Source: Bradyrhizobium centrolobii (GTDB taxonomy: Bacteria > Pseudomonadota > Alphaproteobacteria > Rhizobiales > Xanthobacteraceae). Taken from it: a stretch of 64,000 nt of DNA. The notes below the pieces were generated by a model. That model was not told where the DNA came from and searched no databases. It saw only the letters and a program-made list of their open reading frames with translations. Position 1 is the first letter of the stretch. Each line of letters begins with the position of its first letter. This document shows, one piece after another, positions 36,623 through 45,375 of the stretch. The position numbers and the translations under genes were made by a program. The stretch is from positions 87,283 through 151,282 of the forward strand of contig NZ_LUUB01000026.1 of assembly GCF_001641635.1 (NCBI RefSeq), given 5' to 3'.

Positions 36623-37606
36623 ATGAAGAAGTTCATCAATTCGGTCGACGGCGTGCTAGCAGAGAGCCTCGATGGGCTTGCGGCCGCGCATTCGGATCTC
36701 GTCGCGCTCGGGCCGGAACGGAAATTCGTGCGACGCCGCGAGCTGAATCCGAGGAAGGTCGCGCTGGTTTCGGGCGGAGGAAGCGGGCATGAGCCGCTAC
36801 ATGCGGGCTTCGTCGGCTATGGCATGCTCGACGCCGCCTGTCCGGGACAGGTTTTCACGTCGCCGACGCCAGATCAGATCGTCGAGGCAGCGCAGGCGGT
36901 TGCGGGAGAGGCCGGCGTGCTCTTCATCGTGAAGAACTATGCGGGCGACCGCATGAATTTCGAGATGGCGGCAGAGATCGCCGAGGGTCGCACGGCTACC
37001 ATCGTGACGGATGATGACGTTGCGGTCGAGAACTCGACCCACAGCGTCGGGCGACGCGGCGTGGCCGGCACACTGATCGTCGAGAAGGTCATCGGAGCAG
37101 CCGCTGAGAAGGGCGTTGACCTCGCAGGCTGCGTTGCGCTCGGTGAGCGCGTCAACGCGCGAACGCGTTCGATGGGGGTTGCGCTGACGAGCTGCACGGT
37201 CCCGGCCGCGGGAACGCCGACCTTCGCGCTCGGTGAGGACGAGATGGAGATGGGCGTCGGCATTCACGGCGAGCCGGGACGTCGCCGTGTCAAGCTGGAG
37301 CGAGCCGATGCGATCGCTCACGAGATGATGACCGCTATCGCTGAGGACCTCGGCGCGCGCGCCGGAGCCGAGGTCCTCCTGTTCGTCAACGGATTTGGCG
37401 GTACGCCAACGATCGAGCTCTATCTTATGTACAATGCGGCACACCGGATTCTCGAGAAGCGCGGCATACGCATAGCGCGATCGCTGGTCGGCAGTTTCGT
37501 CACCTCGCTCGACATGGCCGGGTGCTCGCTCACGTTAAGCCTGCTCGACACCGAGACGACGGCGCTCTGGGATCATCCGGTGCGCACGGCCGCACTGAAA
37601 TGGTGA
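36623..37606 (+). CDS. dhaK: Dihydroxyacetone kinase subunit DhaK
   Basis: A 327-residue DhaK. The His that binds the ketone covalently as a hemiaminal is in MGVGIHGEPGRR (about residue 215), and the early substrate-site text GGGSGHEPLHAGFVGYGMLDAA is present. It is the last intact gene of the operon. The substrate could be dihydroxyacetone or a related ketose such as erythrulose, since homologues vary. Confidence 0.92.
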   Translation: MKKFINSVDGVLAESLDGLAAAHSDLVALGPERKFVRRRELNPRKVALVSGGGSGHEPLHAGFVGYGMLDAACPGQVFTSPTPDQIVEAAQAVAGEAGVLFIVKNYAGDRMNFEMAAEIAEGRTATIVTDDDVAVENSTHSVGRRGVAGTLIVEKVIGAAAEKGVDLAGCVALGERVNARTRSMGVALTSCTVPAAGTPTFALGEDEMEMGVGIHGEPGRRRVKLERADAIAHEMMTAIAEDLGARAGAEVLLFVNGFGGTPTIELYLMYNAAHRILEKRGIRIARSLVGSFVTSLDMAGCSLTLSLLDTETTALWDHPVRTAALKW

Positions 37607-37739
37607 TCCTATTCCTACGCGGCGCGCCGCACGCTCGCGCTCAGTGGGATCGAGGTCCGCATCGAGCGCGCGCTGCGGGGCGGTCGCCAGACACCGTGCA
37701 GGGCCTGGAGAGGAGTTGAGCCAAGTCGGACTGTCGTCA

Positions 37740-38459
37740 ATGGTTGCAATTGATCGTCTCTGGAGTTCGCTTGGCGCAGCGCCGTTGCTGTGGCTCGTCG
37801 TAACGCTGGCCGCTTACGCAATCGGCAACACGCTGCAGCGGCCTGCGGCGGTTCGACGTTCGAAAGTCCGGTGCTCACAGCCATCACCATCGTAGCTTCC
37901 ATCGTCGTTGTGACCCGGACCGACTTCAGGGTCTATTTTGCGGCAACCCAGTTCATCAATTTCCTGCTCGGACCGGCAACTGTCGCGTTGGCCATTCCCG
38001 CTGGCGCGGAGCGCCCGGCTCGTTAAGGAACATCTTGCGGGCGTCGGACCAGCACTGTTGGCGGGCTCCGTTGCATCGATGGTCAGTGGCATTGGCCTGG
38101 TATGGCTCTTCGGGGGCTCACGCATGGTTGCGCTTTCGATGGCGCCGAAAGCGGCGACCACTCCCATTGCAGCCGCAGTGTCCAGCCAGATCGGTGGTAT
38201 TCCGGCCTTGACCGCAGCGCTCGCGATCGTTGGCGGCATTGTGGCGGCGGTTGTCGCCCGGAAAATGTTGACCAGGTTGAACATCGACGATTGGCGGGCC
38301 CATGGGCTCGCTGCCGGAGTTGCGGGAAGCGGCATCGCGGCCGCGCAGGTGGCGGCACGCAACGAGCTCGGAGCCGCGTTCGCGGCACTTGGCATCGGAC
38401 TAAACGGCGTGCTGGTCGGGCTCGTTGTGCCGCTCGTTGCGCAGCTCTGGAAGTCATGA
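37740..38459 (+). pseudogene. lrgB: Broken lrgB-family membrane protein gene
   Basis: Joined across frames, this reads as an LrgB-family protein (the CidB/LrgB/glycolate-exporter type). It begins MVAIDRLWSSLGAAPLLWLV, continues with INFLLGPATVALAIP in a second frame (about 37860-38010), and returns to the first frame for MAPKAATTPIAAAVSSQIGG and LGIGLNGVLVGLVVPLVAQLW. The second shift is explained by one extra C in the CCC near 38000; the first is near 37855. The segment between the two shifts is still clearly coding, so the damage is recent or an artefact of sequencing. Confidence 0.72.
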
Positions 38460-39049
38460 GGAAATGTCGCCGGCAACTTCGTCACGTTCGGAGCGTCCAT
38501 GGTGCTCGGGACTTCCGGCGCTCTCGCGAAGCTTCTGGCGCTTCCGGTCTTCTGCCTGGTCGTGATCGGCACGCGCGCATTCAGCTTCCTTCTGCCCGCG
38601 ATCGGTTTGCCGATCTTTCGCTCGATGCTCGCCCTCAAGGTGCTGCTTCTGGCGGCAGGCGCCGCTTGTGCCGTCCGCTTTCGGACCGTTCGTCCAAGGC
38701 GATAGTTGGCAAGCGATCTGCACCGGCATGATCCTGGTCGCCGCCTTGGCCATTCAGAACGCCGCGCATCGCATTCATATGGGGACGGAGCCTCCAACTA
38801 CGCTCATGACGGGCACCACCACCCAGATCATGATCGACGTCGCCGACGTGCTACGGAGCGCGCCGGTCTCGGTATTGACCGTCGCCAGGCCGCGTCTTGG
38901 CAAGATGACCGCGAGCGTGGCGGCCTTCGCGGTGGGGGTGCGCCGCCGGAGCAGTTCTCTACGCGAAGCTTGGGACTTTGTATTTCGTCATTCCTCCGCT
39001 GGTCGCGTTGCCGGCCGTGTTCCTGGCGCTCGCTGAACCGCGGTCATGA
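38460..39049 (+). pseudogene. Broken YoaK/DUF1275-family membrane protein gene, 5' end lost
   Basis: Directly after the lrgB stop the DNA reads GNFVTFGASMVLGTSGALAK, then ALKVLLLAAGAACAVRF, then after a frameshift near 38690 GDSWQAICTGMILVAALAIQNAAHR and TTLMTGTTTQIMIDVADVL, then after another near 38940 (one extra G) AGAVLYAKLGTLYFVIPPLVALPAVF. This is the DUF1275 (YoaK) family. The N-terminal helix of the family is missing, so a deletion joined it to lrgB. Confidence 0.65.
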
Positions 39050-39980
39050 CACCACTTCTTGAAGCTTGGGTAGACCCCCTCGATCTCCTTGCGGTGCGGC
39101 TCGAGGAAGCTCGGCAGTTTCAGGTCACGGCCCAGGGTTTCCAGAGGTTCGCCGACCGCGAATCCTGGAATGTCCGTCGCGATTTCGAAGAGGACGCCGC
39201 CCGGCTCCCGGAAGTAGATCGAGCGGAAATAGTTGCGGTCCTTCTGCTCGGTGGGATGCAGCCCATGATTGCCGACGAGCTTCTGGGCCATGCTTCCCTG
39301 TTCGGCATCATTCTTTGCGCGGAACGCGATGTGGTGCACGGAGCCGCGGCCCTGGCCGCCGCGCAGAAAACCTTTCGCCTCATAGATATCGACGACGTTT
39401 CCCTGTGCGTCGTCGGGCGCCGTCAAGCGGGTGACGGATCCCTCTCGCGCGGTCTCGCGGAAGCCGAACACATCGGTCAGGATCTTTGTGGTCTTGGTCG
39501 CATCATCGAGCAGGAGGGTGACGCCCTGGAAGCCGCGGATCGCGTGTTCCGCCGGCACGTCGCCATTGCTCCAAGCAGGTTCATCATCGGCGCCGACGAC
39601 GCCGACGAGCGCAAGCGCCATGCCGTCGGGATCAGAGAACGCGAGCACGGACTCGCCGAAACGCTTCTCGAGCGCCTCGAACTTGATGCCCTTTTCGAGC
39701 AAGCGCTGCGTCCAAAAGCCCAGCGAGCGCTGCGGGACTCGGAAAGTGGTCTGATGGGTTTCGCCGACGCCGCGACGACCTGCGGGAGCTCCTTCCCAGG
39801 GGAAAAGGTGAGGATCGAGCCGGGCCGGCCAGCCTCGTCGCCGTAGTAGAAATGATACGTAGCCGGATCGTCGAAATTGACGGTCTTCTTGACGAAGCGC
39901 AGTCCGAGATCGCGTGTGTAGAAGCCGAAGTTCTTCTGCGGGTCGCCTGCAATGGCGGTGACGTGATGGATGCCTGACAT
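38959..39980 (-). pseudogene. Frameshifted glyoxalase-type ring-cleaving dioxygenase
   Basis: Begins MSGIHHVTAIAGDPQKNFGFYTRDLGLRFV and continues to YYGDEAGRPGSILTF in one frame; from about 39805 the protein goes on in the next frame as EGAPAGRRGVGETHQTTFRV. Restoring one T in the TTTT run near 39803 rejoins the frames. It holds two vicinal-oxygen-chelate units, with metal-ligand text HHVTAI, HHIAFRA and LFEIATD. Relatives are PcpA/LinE-like hydroquinone dioxygenases. The last 30 or so residues are antisense to the yoaK remnant, so the natural stop seems lost too. Confidence 0.7.
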
Positions 39981-40064
39981 TTTGCCCTCCGGGTTCGCAA
40001 GAGCCGCTAGAGCTCTCCCGGCGATATATCGAACGGCTTTGATGGGAGAACAATTCGTGCTTTT

Positions 40065-40996
40065 ATGAAGTCACTGTCTACGAGTTGGCAGAATCGAAGA
40101 TGGGACAAAGTCACCAGCCTGCAGGCGTTCGTGAAGGTGGTCGAAACCGGCAGTTTCTCGGAGGCGGCCCGCCAACTGCGTCTGTCCAGGTCCGCCATCA
40201 GCAAATACATCGGCGATCTGGAGGAGAGTCTCGGCGTACAGCTCCTCAATCGTACGAAGCGGCATGCCAGCCCGAACGAGAACGGTCAGCTCTATTTCGA
40301 GCGCGCGCTCGCCATTCTTTCGGAGATTGATGGGGCCGACCAGGCCGTGACGCACTTGCAGTCGGCTGCGCGCGGACTTCTGCGTATCAATGCGCCGATG
40401 TCCTTCGGCACAATAAAGCTCGGCCCGGCGCTCGCCGACTTCATGGTCAAATATCCGGAAATGCAGCTCCAGCTTGTGCTGAGCGACGATCTCGTCGATC
40501 CCGTCCAGGACGGTTTCGACGTGACCCTTCGAATCGCCGAGCTCGAATCATCGAGCCTGATTGCGCGAAAATCACGCCCATGCCGAGGGTGACCTGTGCA
40601 TCGCCCGACTATCTCGAGAAGCACGGCACGCCATCGCACCCGCGGGATCTCCGCGATCACGTCTCGCTGACCTACGGATTCCTCCTCACCGGCAACCAGT
40701 GGAAACTGACGGGCGCGGACGGGGAGCACTGGATCCAGCCCGCCTGGTCCCTGTGCGTGAATAATGCCGAGGTGTTGCGCGACGTCGCTGTCAATGGGAG
40801 GGGAGTGGCGTTGATACCCAAGTTCATCGCCGTTGAGGCGCTGAAGAACGGATGGTTGAAGGAGATCTTGAAGGATTTCTGGTCGCCGCCGCTTACGCTG
40901 TATGCGATCTATCCGCCGACGCGACACTTGTCAGTGAAGGTCAGGCTCTTCATCGATTTTCTCGTCGAACGCTTTGGGCGCGAAGTCGATGCTTGA
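40065..40996 (+). pseudogene. Frameshifted LysR-family regulator
   Basis: The DNA-binding half is intact: VTSLQAFVKVVETGSFSEAARQLRLSRSAISKYIGDLE. The effector domain continues to LRIAELESSSLIARK and then breaks at an AAAA run near 40568, where one A is missing. The next frame continues MPRVTCASPDYLEKHG and ends ERFGREVDA. It is divergent from the dioxygenase and was probably its regulator. Confidence 0.75.
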
Positions 40997-41180
40997 CGGA
41001 GTTGCAATGCGTTCCAGGTCCTCCGATGCGATCGCCTCGATCCTATCCCTCATCGGTCTCGTTCGTGCGCAGGGCCGGTCCCCATTCCGCGCGTCGCCGG
41101 CGAGGCCGACACGTTCGCCGACATCCAGAACGGGCTTTTGGAGGAAGCATCCACCGAGCGTGAGATGCTCCATCTTCTGG

Positions 41181-41684
41181 TCAAGCTGATCGCGCGGATG
41201 AAGGCTGCCGATAGTCGGTGCCGAAGATGCGCGGCAGCAACAATGTGCCGACGCCGGCGCCGACATTGCCGGTGCCGGCGTAAAGTCCCTCCGCGGTGCC
41301 GATCTCGTGGGCATCGAGCCATTGCGCCACGTGCTGGACACCGACGACGAAGGAGACGCCGGCAATGGCGACGACCACTCGCTCGGCGAAAAGCAGCTCG
41401 TAGCTGGTGGTGAAGGCCGACGCGATCGAAACCAGTCCGCAGCCGGCAAGGATTGCGGCGAACCTCCGCGGAGCGCCAAATCGATCGGACGCCCAGCCGG
41501 CGACGATGCGTCCGACCGGCGCCATCCAGATGGCCGAACTGGCGAGCAGGCCAAGGTCCTTGATCGTGAGGTGATACGTCGCCGCGATGCTCGGACTGAA
41601 CGCAGCCGTGGAAAACCACATCAGGAAGCACCAAAAAAAGCCGACGGTCGCTATCCCAAGCTGTTCAACCTTATGGCCCTGCAT
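41181..41684 (-). pseudogene. narK: NarK-like MFS transporter, N-terminal fragment
   Basis: The ATG at 41684 opens MQGHKVEQLGIATVGFFWCFLMWFSTAAFSPSIAATYHL, the start of a NarK-type nitrate/nitrite MFS protein, continuing through APVGRIVAGWASDRFGAPRR and YAGTGNVGAGVGTLLLPRIFGTDYR. The frame then leaves the family after about 158 residues, where roughly 250 more are expected. The rest is absent, not frameshifted. It lies 131 bases after the FHA-reductase gene on the same strand, as a likely last gene of that unit. In B. diazoefficiens, narK heads the nas operon. Confidence 0.65.
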
Positions 41685-41815
41685 CAATGTTTGCTCCGAT
41701 GGACGATCTGGAGATCCGTCGCATCCAAGAAAAAAGAGAGCCCCAAGCGACCAATGCAGCTGACCGCGCCGCCGCCGACGGGGCCCCAGGTCCTGGTATG
41801 GCTGCGCGCCGTCTT

Positions 41816-43501
41816 TCACGCTTCCACCTCGATGTCGGAAAGGGCGACGCTGCAACAGGCAAGGGCGGTACCGTTCTCCTTGCGCCGGCGGTGCTTTTCA
41901 CATTCTGGTTTCTCGGAAAGCGTTCCGGCGAAACTCACCTCGCACTCTGCGCAACTGCCGGTCCGGCAGGCGTAATCCATCTCGATTCCGTGGGCTTCCG
42001 CCAGTTCCAGGAGGGTCACGGTTTCGTCCGTCTCGACCGTCCTGTCGCTCTTGATGAAGTGGACACGGTGCCGCGGCTCGGACAACGCCAGCGGCTTCGG
42101 CGCGCGCTTACCTCCCCCCGCGACGCGGCTGGATCCGAAACTCTCGCTATGAAGCTTGGCCTGATCGAAGCCTAGCTCCTGGAGGATCCTCCTTACCTCC
42201 GCGGCGAAGGGCTCGGGCCCGCACAGGAAGACGTGCCGCTGACCGAGGTCGGGGACCAGCGCATGGATCATCGACTTGTCGAATCGCCCAGTGAGGCCGG
42301 TCCATGATTCGGTTCGTCCGGACCAGGCGGAGGTCAGGGTGACGGCAACGCGGAAACAGGCATGCCGGGCCGAGATGAGCTCGAGCTCCTTGCGGAAAAT
42401 GATGTCCGCAGGCGATTTAAACGAAACCAGGAACTTCACGTCCACATCGGTGGTTGTGTCGACGATCCAGCGGCTCATCGACATGATCGGCGTGATCCCG
42501 CTGCCTGCGCCGATGAACAGCATCTTTGACGCCGGACAATCGAAGCAGCTGAATTTTCCGGCCGGCCCCTTGATGGTCAGCCGCTCCCCCGGCATGACAT
42601 GGTCGCACAGCCAGTTCGACACACGACCACCGGGTACGCGTTTCACAGTCAATTCGAGAACATGCGGCCGGGACGGGCTCGATGAGATGCTGTAGGACCG
42701 CTCGATATGCTCGCCATCGATGGTGAGAAGGAGGGTCACGAACTGACCCGGTCGATAGGAGAACAAGAGGGGCTTTTCGCCGACGAGCCGAAAGGTCTTG
42801 GCGTCGGCGGTTTCCTCGATGATGTCCGCCACCCTCAAGCTCGTGACGCCGCCTGACCAGAGCGCGATAGCGGCGCGATCCTCGATGAGATTCGTCAGCG
42901 CCGAGCTGGAAAGCGGCGGGACGTAGAAATAGGAGGGAATTTCCGCCAATTCCCCGGCCTCGGCGATCTCCTCCCCTGCGGTGACCGGAGAATTGGCAAG
43001 GCGGATACGCAGTTGATAGCCCGGGATGTCGACCAGGGACCCATCCCGTAGCGGAACCGGCACGCCCGCCTTGATCTTTTTTCGATCGAGAAGCGTCCCG
43101 CATTCAAGATCGATCGCATGGAGATAGAACCTGCCGTCCTTCTTGTGGAAGGCGGCGTGAAACAGGCCGAGCTTGTGGGCCTCGAGTTGTATATGGGCTC
43201 GGGGATGTCGTCCGACGACGGTCCAGCTGCCCAGCGGATCGATCGGCACATCTTCGATCTCGACGCCGTTCTGCAGGATGACGATTTTGTCGGGTGAGTT
43301 GCCATATGGTTCCTCGCCCGCGAACAGCCGATCGACCCAGGTTTTGCGGCGACGTACGAGAGTTTCGGATTGCGGTGCCGACCATCCGCCGGGGCTGTCC
43401 GCGACGATGACGGGCGCCGCCAGGCCGGCGAATAGCTGTCCCCAAAATGCCGGTTCCTGTGGGTCCGATCCTGTAATCCCGTCGCGATCCCCCATGGTCA
43501 T
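41816..43501 (-). CDS. FHA domain-ferredoxin reductase-2Fe-2S ferredoxin fusion
   Basis: A 561-residue three-part protein. Residues about 92-160 look like an FHA domain (WTVVGRHPRAHI, then AFHKKDGRFYLHAIDLECGTLLD), though the phosphothreonine-site Ser and Asn are not in their usual places. Residues about 205-440 are a flavodoxin/ferredoxin-reductase module: FAD motif RSYSISSSPS, NAD motif FIGAGSGITPIMSM and FLCGPEPF. The C-terminal 90 residues are a plant-type ferredoxin with CRTGSCAEC and a last Cys in LACCS. The ATG at 43501 has a GAAGGAG site. It starts 17 bases after the hemoglobin fusion gene, so it probably feeds electrons to it. Confidence 0.82.
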   Translation of the reverse strand: MTMGDRDGITGSDPQEPAFWGQLFAGLAAPVIVADSPGGWSAPQSETLVRRRKTWVDRLFAGEEPYGNSPDKIVILQNGVEIEDVPIDPLGSWTVVGRHPRAHIQLEAHKLGLFHAAFHKKDGRFYLHAIDLECGTLLDRKKIKAGVPVPLRDGSLVDIPGYQLRIRLANSPVTAGEEIAEAGELAEIPSYFYVPPLSSSALTNLIEDRAAIALWSGGVTSLRVADIIEETADAKTFRLVGEKPLLFSYRPGQFVTLLLTIDGEHIERSYSISSSPSRPHVLELTVKRVPGGRVSNWLCDHVMPGERLTIKGPAGKFSCFDCPASKMLFIGAGSGITPIMSMSRWIVDTTTDVDVKFLVSFKSPADIIFRKELELISARHACFRVAVTLTSAWSGRTESWTGLTGRFDKSMIHALVPDLGQRHVFLCGPEPFAAEVRRILQELGFDQAKLHSESFGSSRVAGGGKRAPKPLALSEPRHRVHFIKSDRTVETDETVTLLELAEAHGIEMDYACRTGSCAECEVSFAGTLSEKPECEKHRRRKENGTALACCSVALSDIEVEA

Positions 43502-43518
43502 GGTGTGCTCCTTCACCG

Positions 43519-44601
43519 TCAGCACTGGCGATCAAAGAGATTCAGAATGGCTTCGCGCGTGGTCTCGATGACCTGCATCATCTCTTCGATCTCCGCGGCT
43601 CCGATCTTCAGCTCTTCCAGAGTTTCCTTGAGGATCACGGATATCCGGTCGAAATGCTGCGTCTCGAGCCCGATTTTGCTGACCAGCTCGACGCCGCTGC
43701 ACTGGTACGGACCGCCAAAGGCCATGGCGAGAAAGGACTTCTGCTTGAGCCGCTGAGCCGCCATATCGACATCGTCGAAAAATCGCCTGACGAGGTCGTC
43801 CTCGAGGAGCTTGCGGTGGAACAGATCGATGGCGATGGCCATCGCTTGGTCGCCACCGATCCGGTCATAGAGCGGGATGTCTTTCAGCTGGAAATAATCC
43901 CCCTTTTTCGCGGCGACACTGTCGGTTCCCCAATCGATCTGTCGCTCCAGCTTTTTTAGCAGCGGGATATGCTTGGAGCATTGGATGTAGGCCTCCTCGA
44001 CCTCGACCATCACCCACCCATTTGGTCGTCTCTTGCCGTCCTTCGCCAACTCGGCCAGCACATCCTTGGGCAGCTTGTCGGCAAAGGTTTCGAGCTCGTC
44101 GCTCTGCACGATGCGCGCCTTGCCATTGACATGCAGGCCGACGGAATCTCGATAGAAATCGAGGATCAGCAGAGCGATGTGCGGATTCTCAGAAATATTC
44201 CCCTGACTGGCAAATACGCCGTTGCCGCGGTATTCAGGGTAGAGGAGATGCTTGTTCCCGAGCACATGGATGAAGCCGGGCTCGCCGAATCTCGGGCTGC
44301 AATCGCATTCGCCGTGACGATCGGCAGTGCCGACGAACATGAACTCCTGCCGGGAGATGAATTCCCGCATCCGCGGGGCAAGAAAATTCAGGACCTGCCG
44401 GGCATAAAAGGTATTGGCTCGATCCTCGGAGGCATATTTCGCCTGCAGCGCGTGCTCGCCGTCGGAGCCGGGCAGGAGGCTCGGGGTTTTCAGCTTTACA
44501 GGACCACCGGGCTGGCCCGGCGGGTGGCCGACCCCGGAAGGCGGCGGATTACTTGCTGGGCTGTCAACCAAAGATACTCGATGCAGGTTCATATTTTTCA
44601 T
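43519..44601 (-). CDS. PNPOx-like flavin domain fused to a truncated hemoglobin
   Basis: A 360-residue fusion. Residues about 60-215 are a pyridoxamine-phosphate-oxidase-like split barrel (FISRQEFMFVGTADRHGECDCSPR, GNKHLLYPEYRGNGVFASQGN), which usually binds FMN. Residues about 242-355 are a group-1-type truncated hemoglobin: PLYDRIGGDQAMAIAIDLFH, FFDDVDMAAQRLKQKSFLAMAFGGP and LETQHFDRISVILKETL, with the proximal His in QHFDRI. The protein starts with an ATGA overlap to a short globin remnant. With the reductase next door it could detoxify NO or handle O2 or nitrite. Confidence 0.8.
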   Translation of the reverse strand: MKNMNLHRVSLVDSPASNPPPSGVGHPPGQPGGPVKLKTPSLLPGSDGEHALQAKYASEDRANTFYARQVLNFLAPRMREFISRQEFMFVGTADRHGECDCSPRFGEPGFIHVLGNKHLLYPEYRGNGVFASQGNISENPHIALLILDFYRDSVGLHVNGKARIVQSDELETFADKLPKDVLAELAKDGKRRPNGWVMVEVEEAYIQCSKHIPLLKKLERQIDWGTDSVAAKKGDYFQLKDIPLYDRIGGDQAMAIAIDLFHRKLLEDDLVRRFFDDVDMAAQRLKQKSFLAMAFGGPYQCSGVELVSKIGLETQHFDRISVILKETLEELKIGAAEIEEMMQVIETTREAILNLFDRQC

Positions 44602-44661
44602 ATTTGTCCCACCTCGAACAGCCGCCCATAGAACAGGGCTTGCGATGTCGGTGCAACCAAC

Positions 44662-44790
44662 TTAGCGCGCAACCATCCGCAGCGCGGACCACACGTGCCC
44701 CTCTGCATCGCCATGCGAAAACGCTTCGACAGCCGGTCCGCTGGTGAGAGCGGCAGCCTTACCTGAGACGATCACGGTCTTGCGTAACAC
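44662..44790 (-). CDS. Small ORF of the duplicated leader (copy A)
   Basis: A 42-residue ORF starting at a GTG (VLRKTVIVSGKAAALTSGPA) and ending SALRMVAR, with a GAAAGGAG site eight bases upstream. Copy C carries the same first 16 or so codons with an ATG start (MLRKTMIVLAKAAALT), and its ribosome-binding site is kept too. That conservation between diverged copies hints that it is translated. It may be a leader peptide or the decayed start of a larger gene. No family is recognised. Confidence 0.4.
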   Translation of the reverse strand: MLRKTVIVSGKAAALTSGPAVEAFSHGDAEGHVWSALRMVAR

Positions 44791-44915
44791 TGTAGGCACT
44801 CCTTTCGAGACGCAGCGGCGTCCATTCGACTGACAGATAATTCACCGATTGTTCGCCTGGATTGCGAAAATCAGATCCATGCTCCGCCGCCGCTGTGGAG
44901 TTGAGATCGATGAAG

Positions 44916-44935
44916 AATATGTTCAAGAACATATT
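44916..44935. promoter_or_regulatory. Palindrome AATATGTTC-N2-GAACATATT, copy A
   Basis: A perfect nine-base inverted repeat with a two-base centre, about 125 bases upstream of the small ORF on the minus strand. The identical arms occur again at 45531-45550. It is strongly AT-rich against the background. It is probably the operator or activator site of the original globin/nas promoter; the protein that binds it is unknown. Confidence 0.6.
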
Positions 44936-45092
44936 TTGACTGGCGGTATTGTCGCGCCAGTTGGAAGCGCCTCGCCGACTCATCCATGGCCGCTTACAGC
45001 CATTTCGCTCGGCGTTGTCGCGTCATACCCGACACATCTGCGGCGTGCTCCGCGCTCCGCGCATGCGTGGTCCGCGCCGCGGATCACTGCGC

Positions 45093-45375
45093 GTAAAGTT
45101 GATTGCACCGACGTCGCAAGCCGCCGCCCTGTTCTATGGGCGGCTGTTCGAGATAGCGCCGGCAGTCAAACCTTTGTTACGCGGCGATATGACGGAACAA
45201 GGCTGCGAGCCGATGGTGACGCTGGGCATTGTGGCTAGGCAATCTCTATGCCGTGTTGCCGGGGGCGAGCGCTCGTGCCAAGCGACACGTCGATTATCGC
45301 GTGAAGGCAGCCGATTGCACGCCCGTTGGCGCGGCGCTGCTGTGGACGCTGGAGCAGGGTTTAGGACTACGATGA
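45093..45375 (+). pseudogene. Bjgb-like single-domain globin remnant
   Basis: The frame opens KLIAPTSQAAALFYGRLFEIAPAVKPLLRGDMTEQG, typical of the E-helix-upstream part of a single-domain hemoglobin such as Bjgb. Near 45230 the frame is lost, and NLYAVLPGASARAKRHVDYRVKAADCTPVGAALLWTLEQGLG follows in another frame. The protein ends about 30 residues early, right where flp starts, and no start codon remains. This places the locus in the bjgb-flp-nasC family described in B. diazoefficiens. Confidence 0.7.

Larger units (their letters stand above)
44605..44945 (-). repeat. Copy A of the promoter-small ORF-globin cassette (inverted)
   Basis: Read on the minus strand this runs: palindrome (44935-44916), leader, small ORF (44790-44662), then the first 19 or so codons of a globin (KLVAPTSQALFYGRLFE). 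It is an imperfect inverted copy of copies B and C on the plus strand; the shared stretches are nearly identical over long runs. The globin part ends in the ATGA that starts the PNPOx-hemoglobin gene. Confidence 0.8.

Noticed and set aside
38959..40053. 364-codon minus-strand frame as an intact dioxygenase
   Set aside because: Its first 80 or so residues are out of frame and nonsensical; the true start is at 39980 in the next frame, so the gene is frameshifted.
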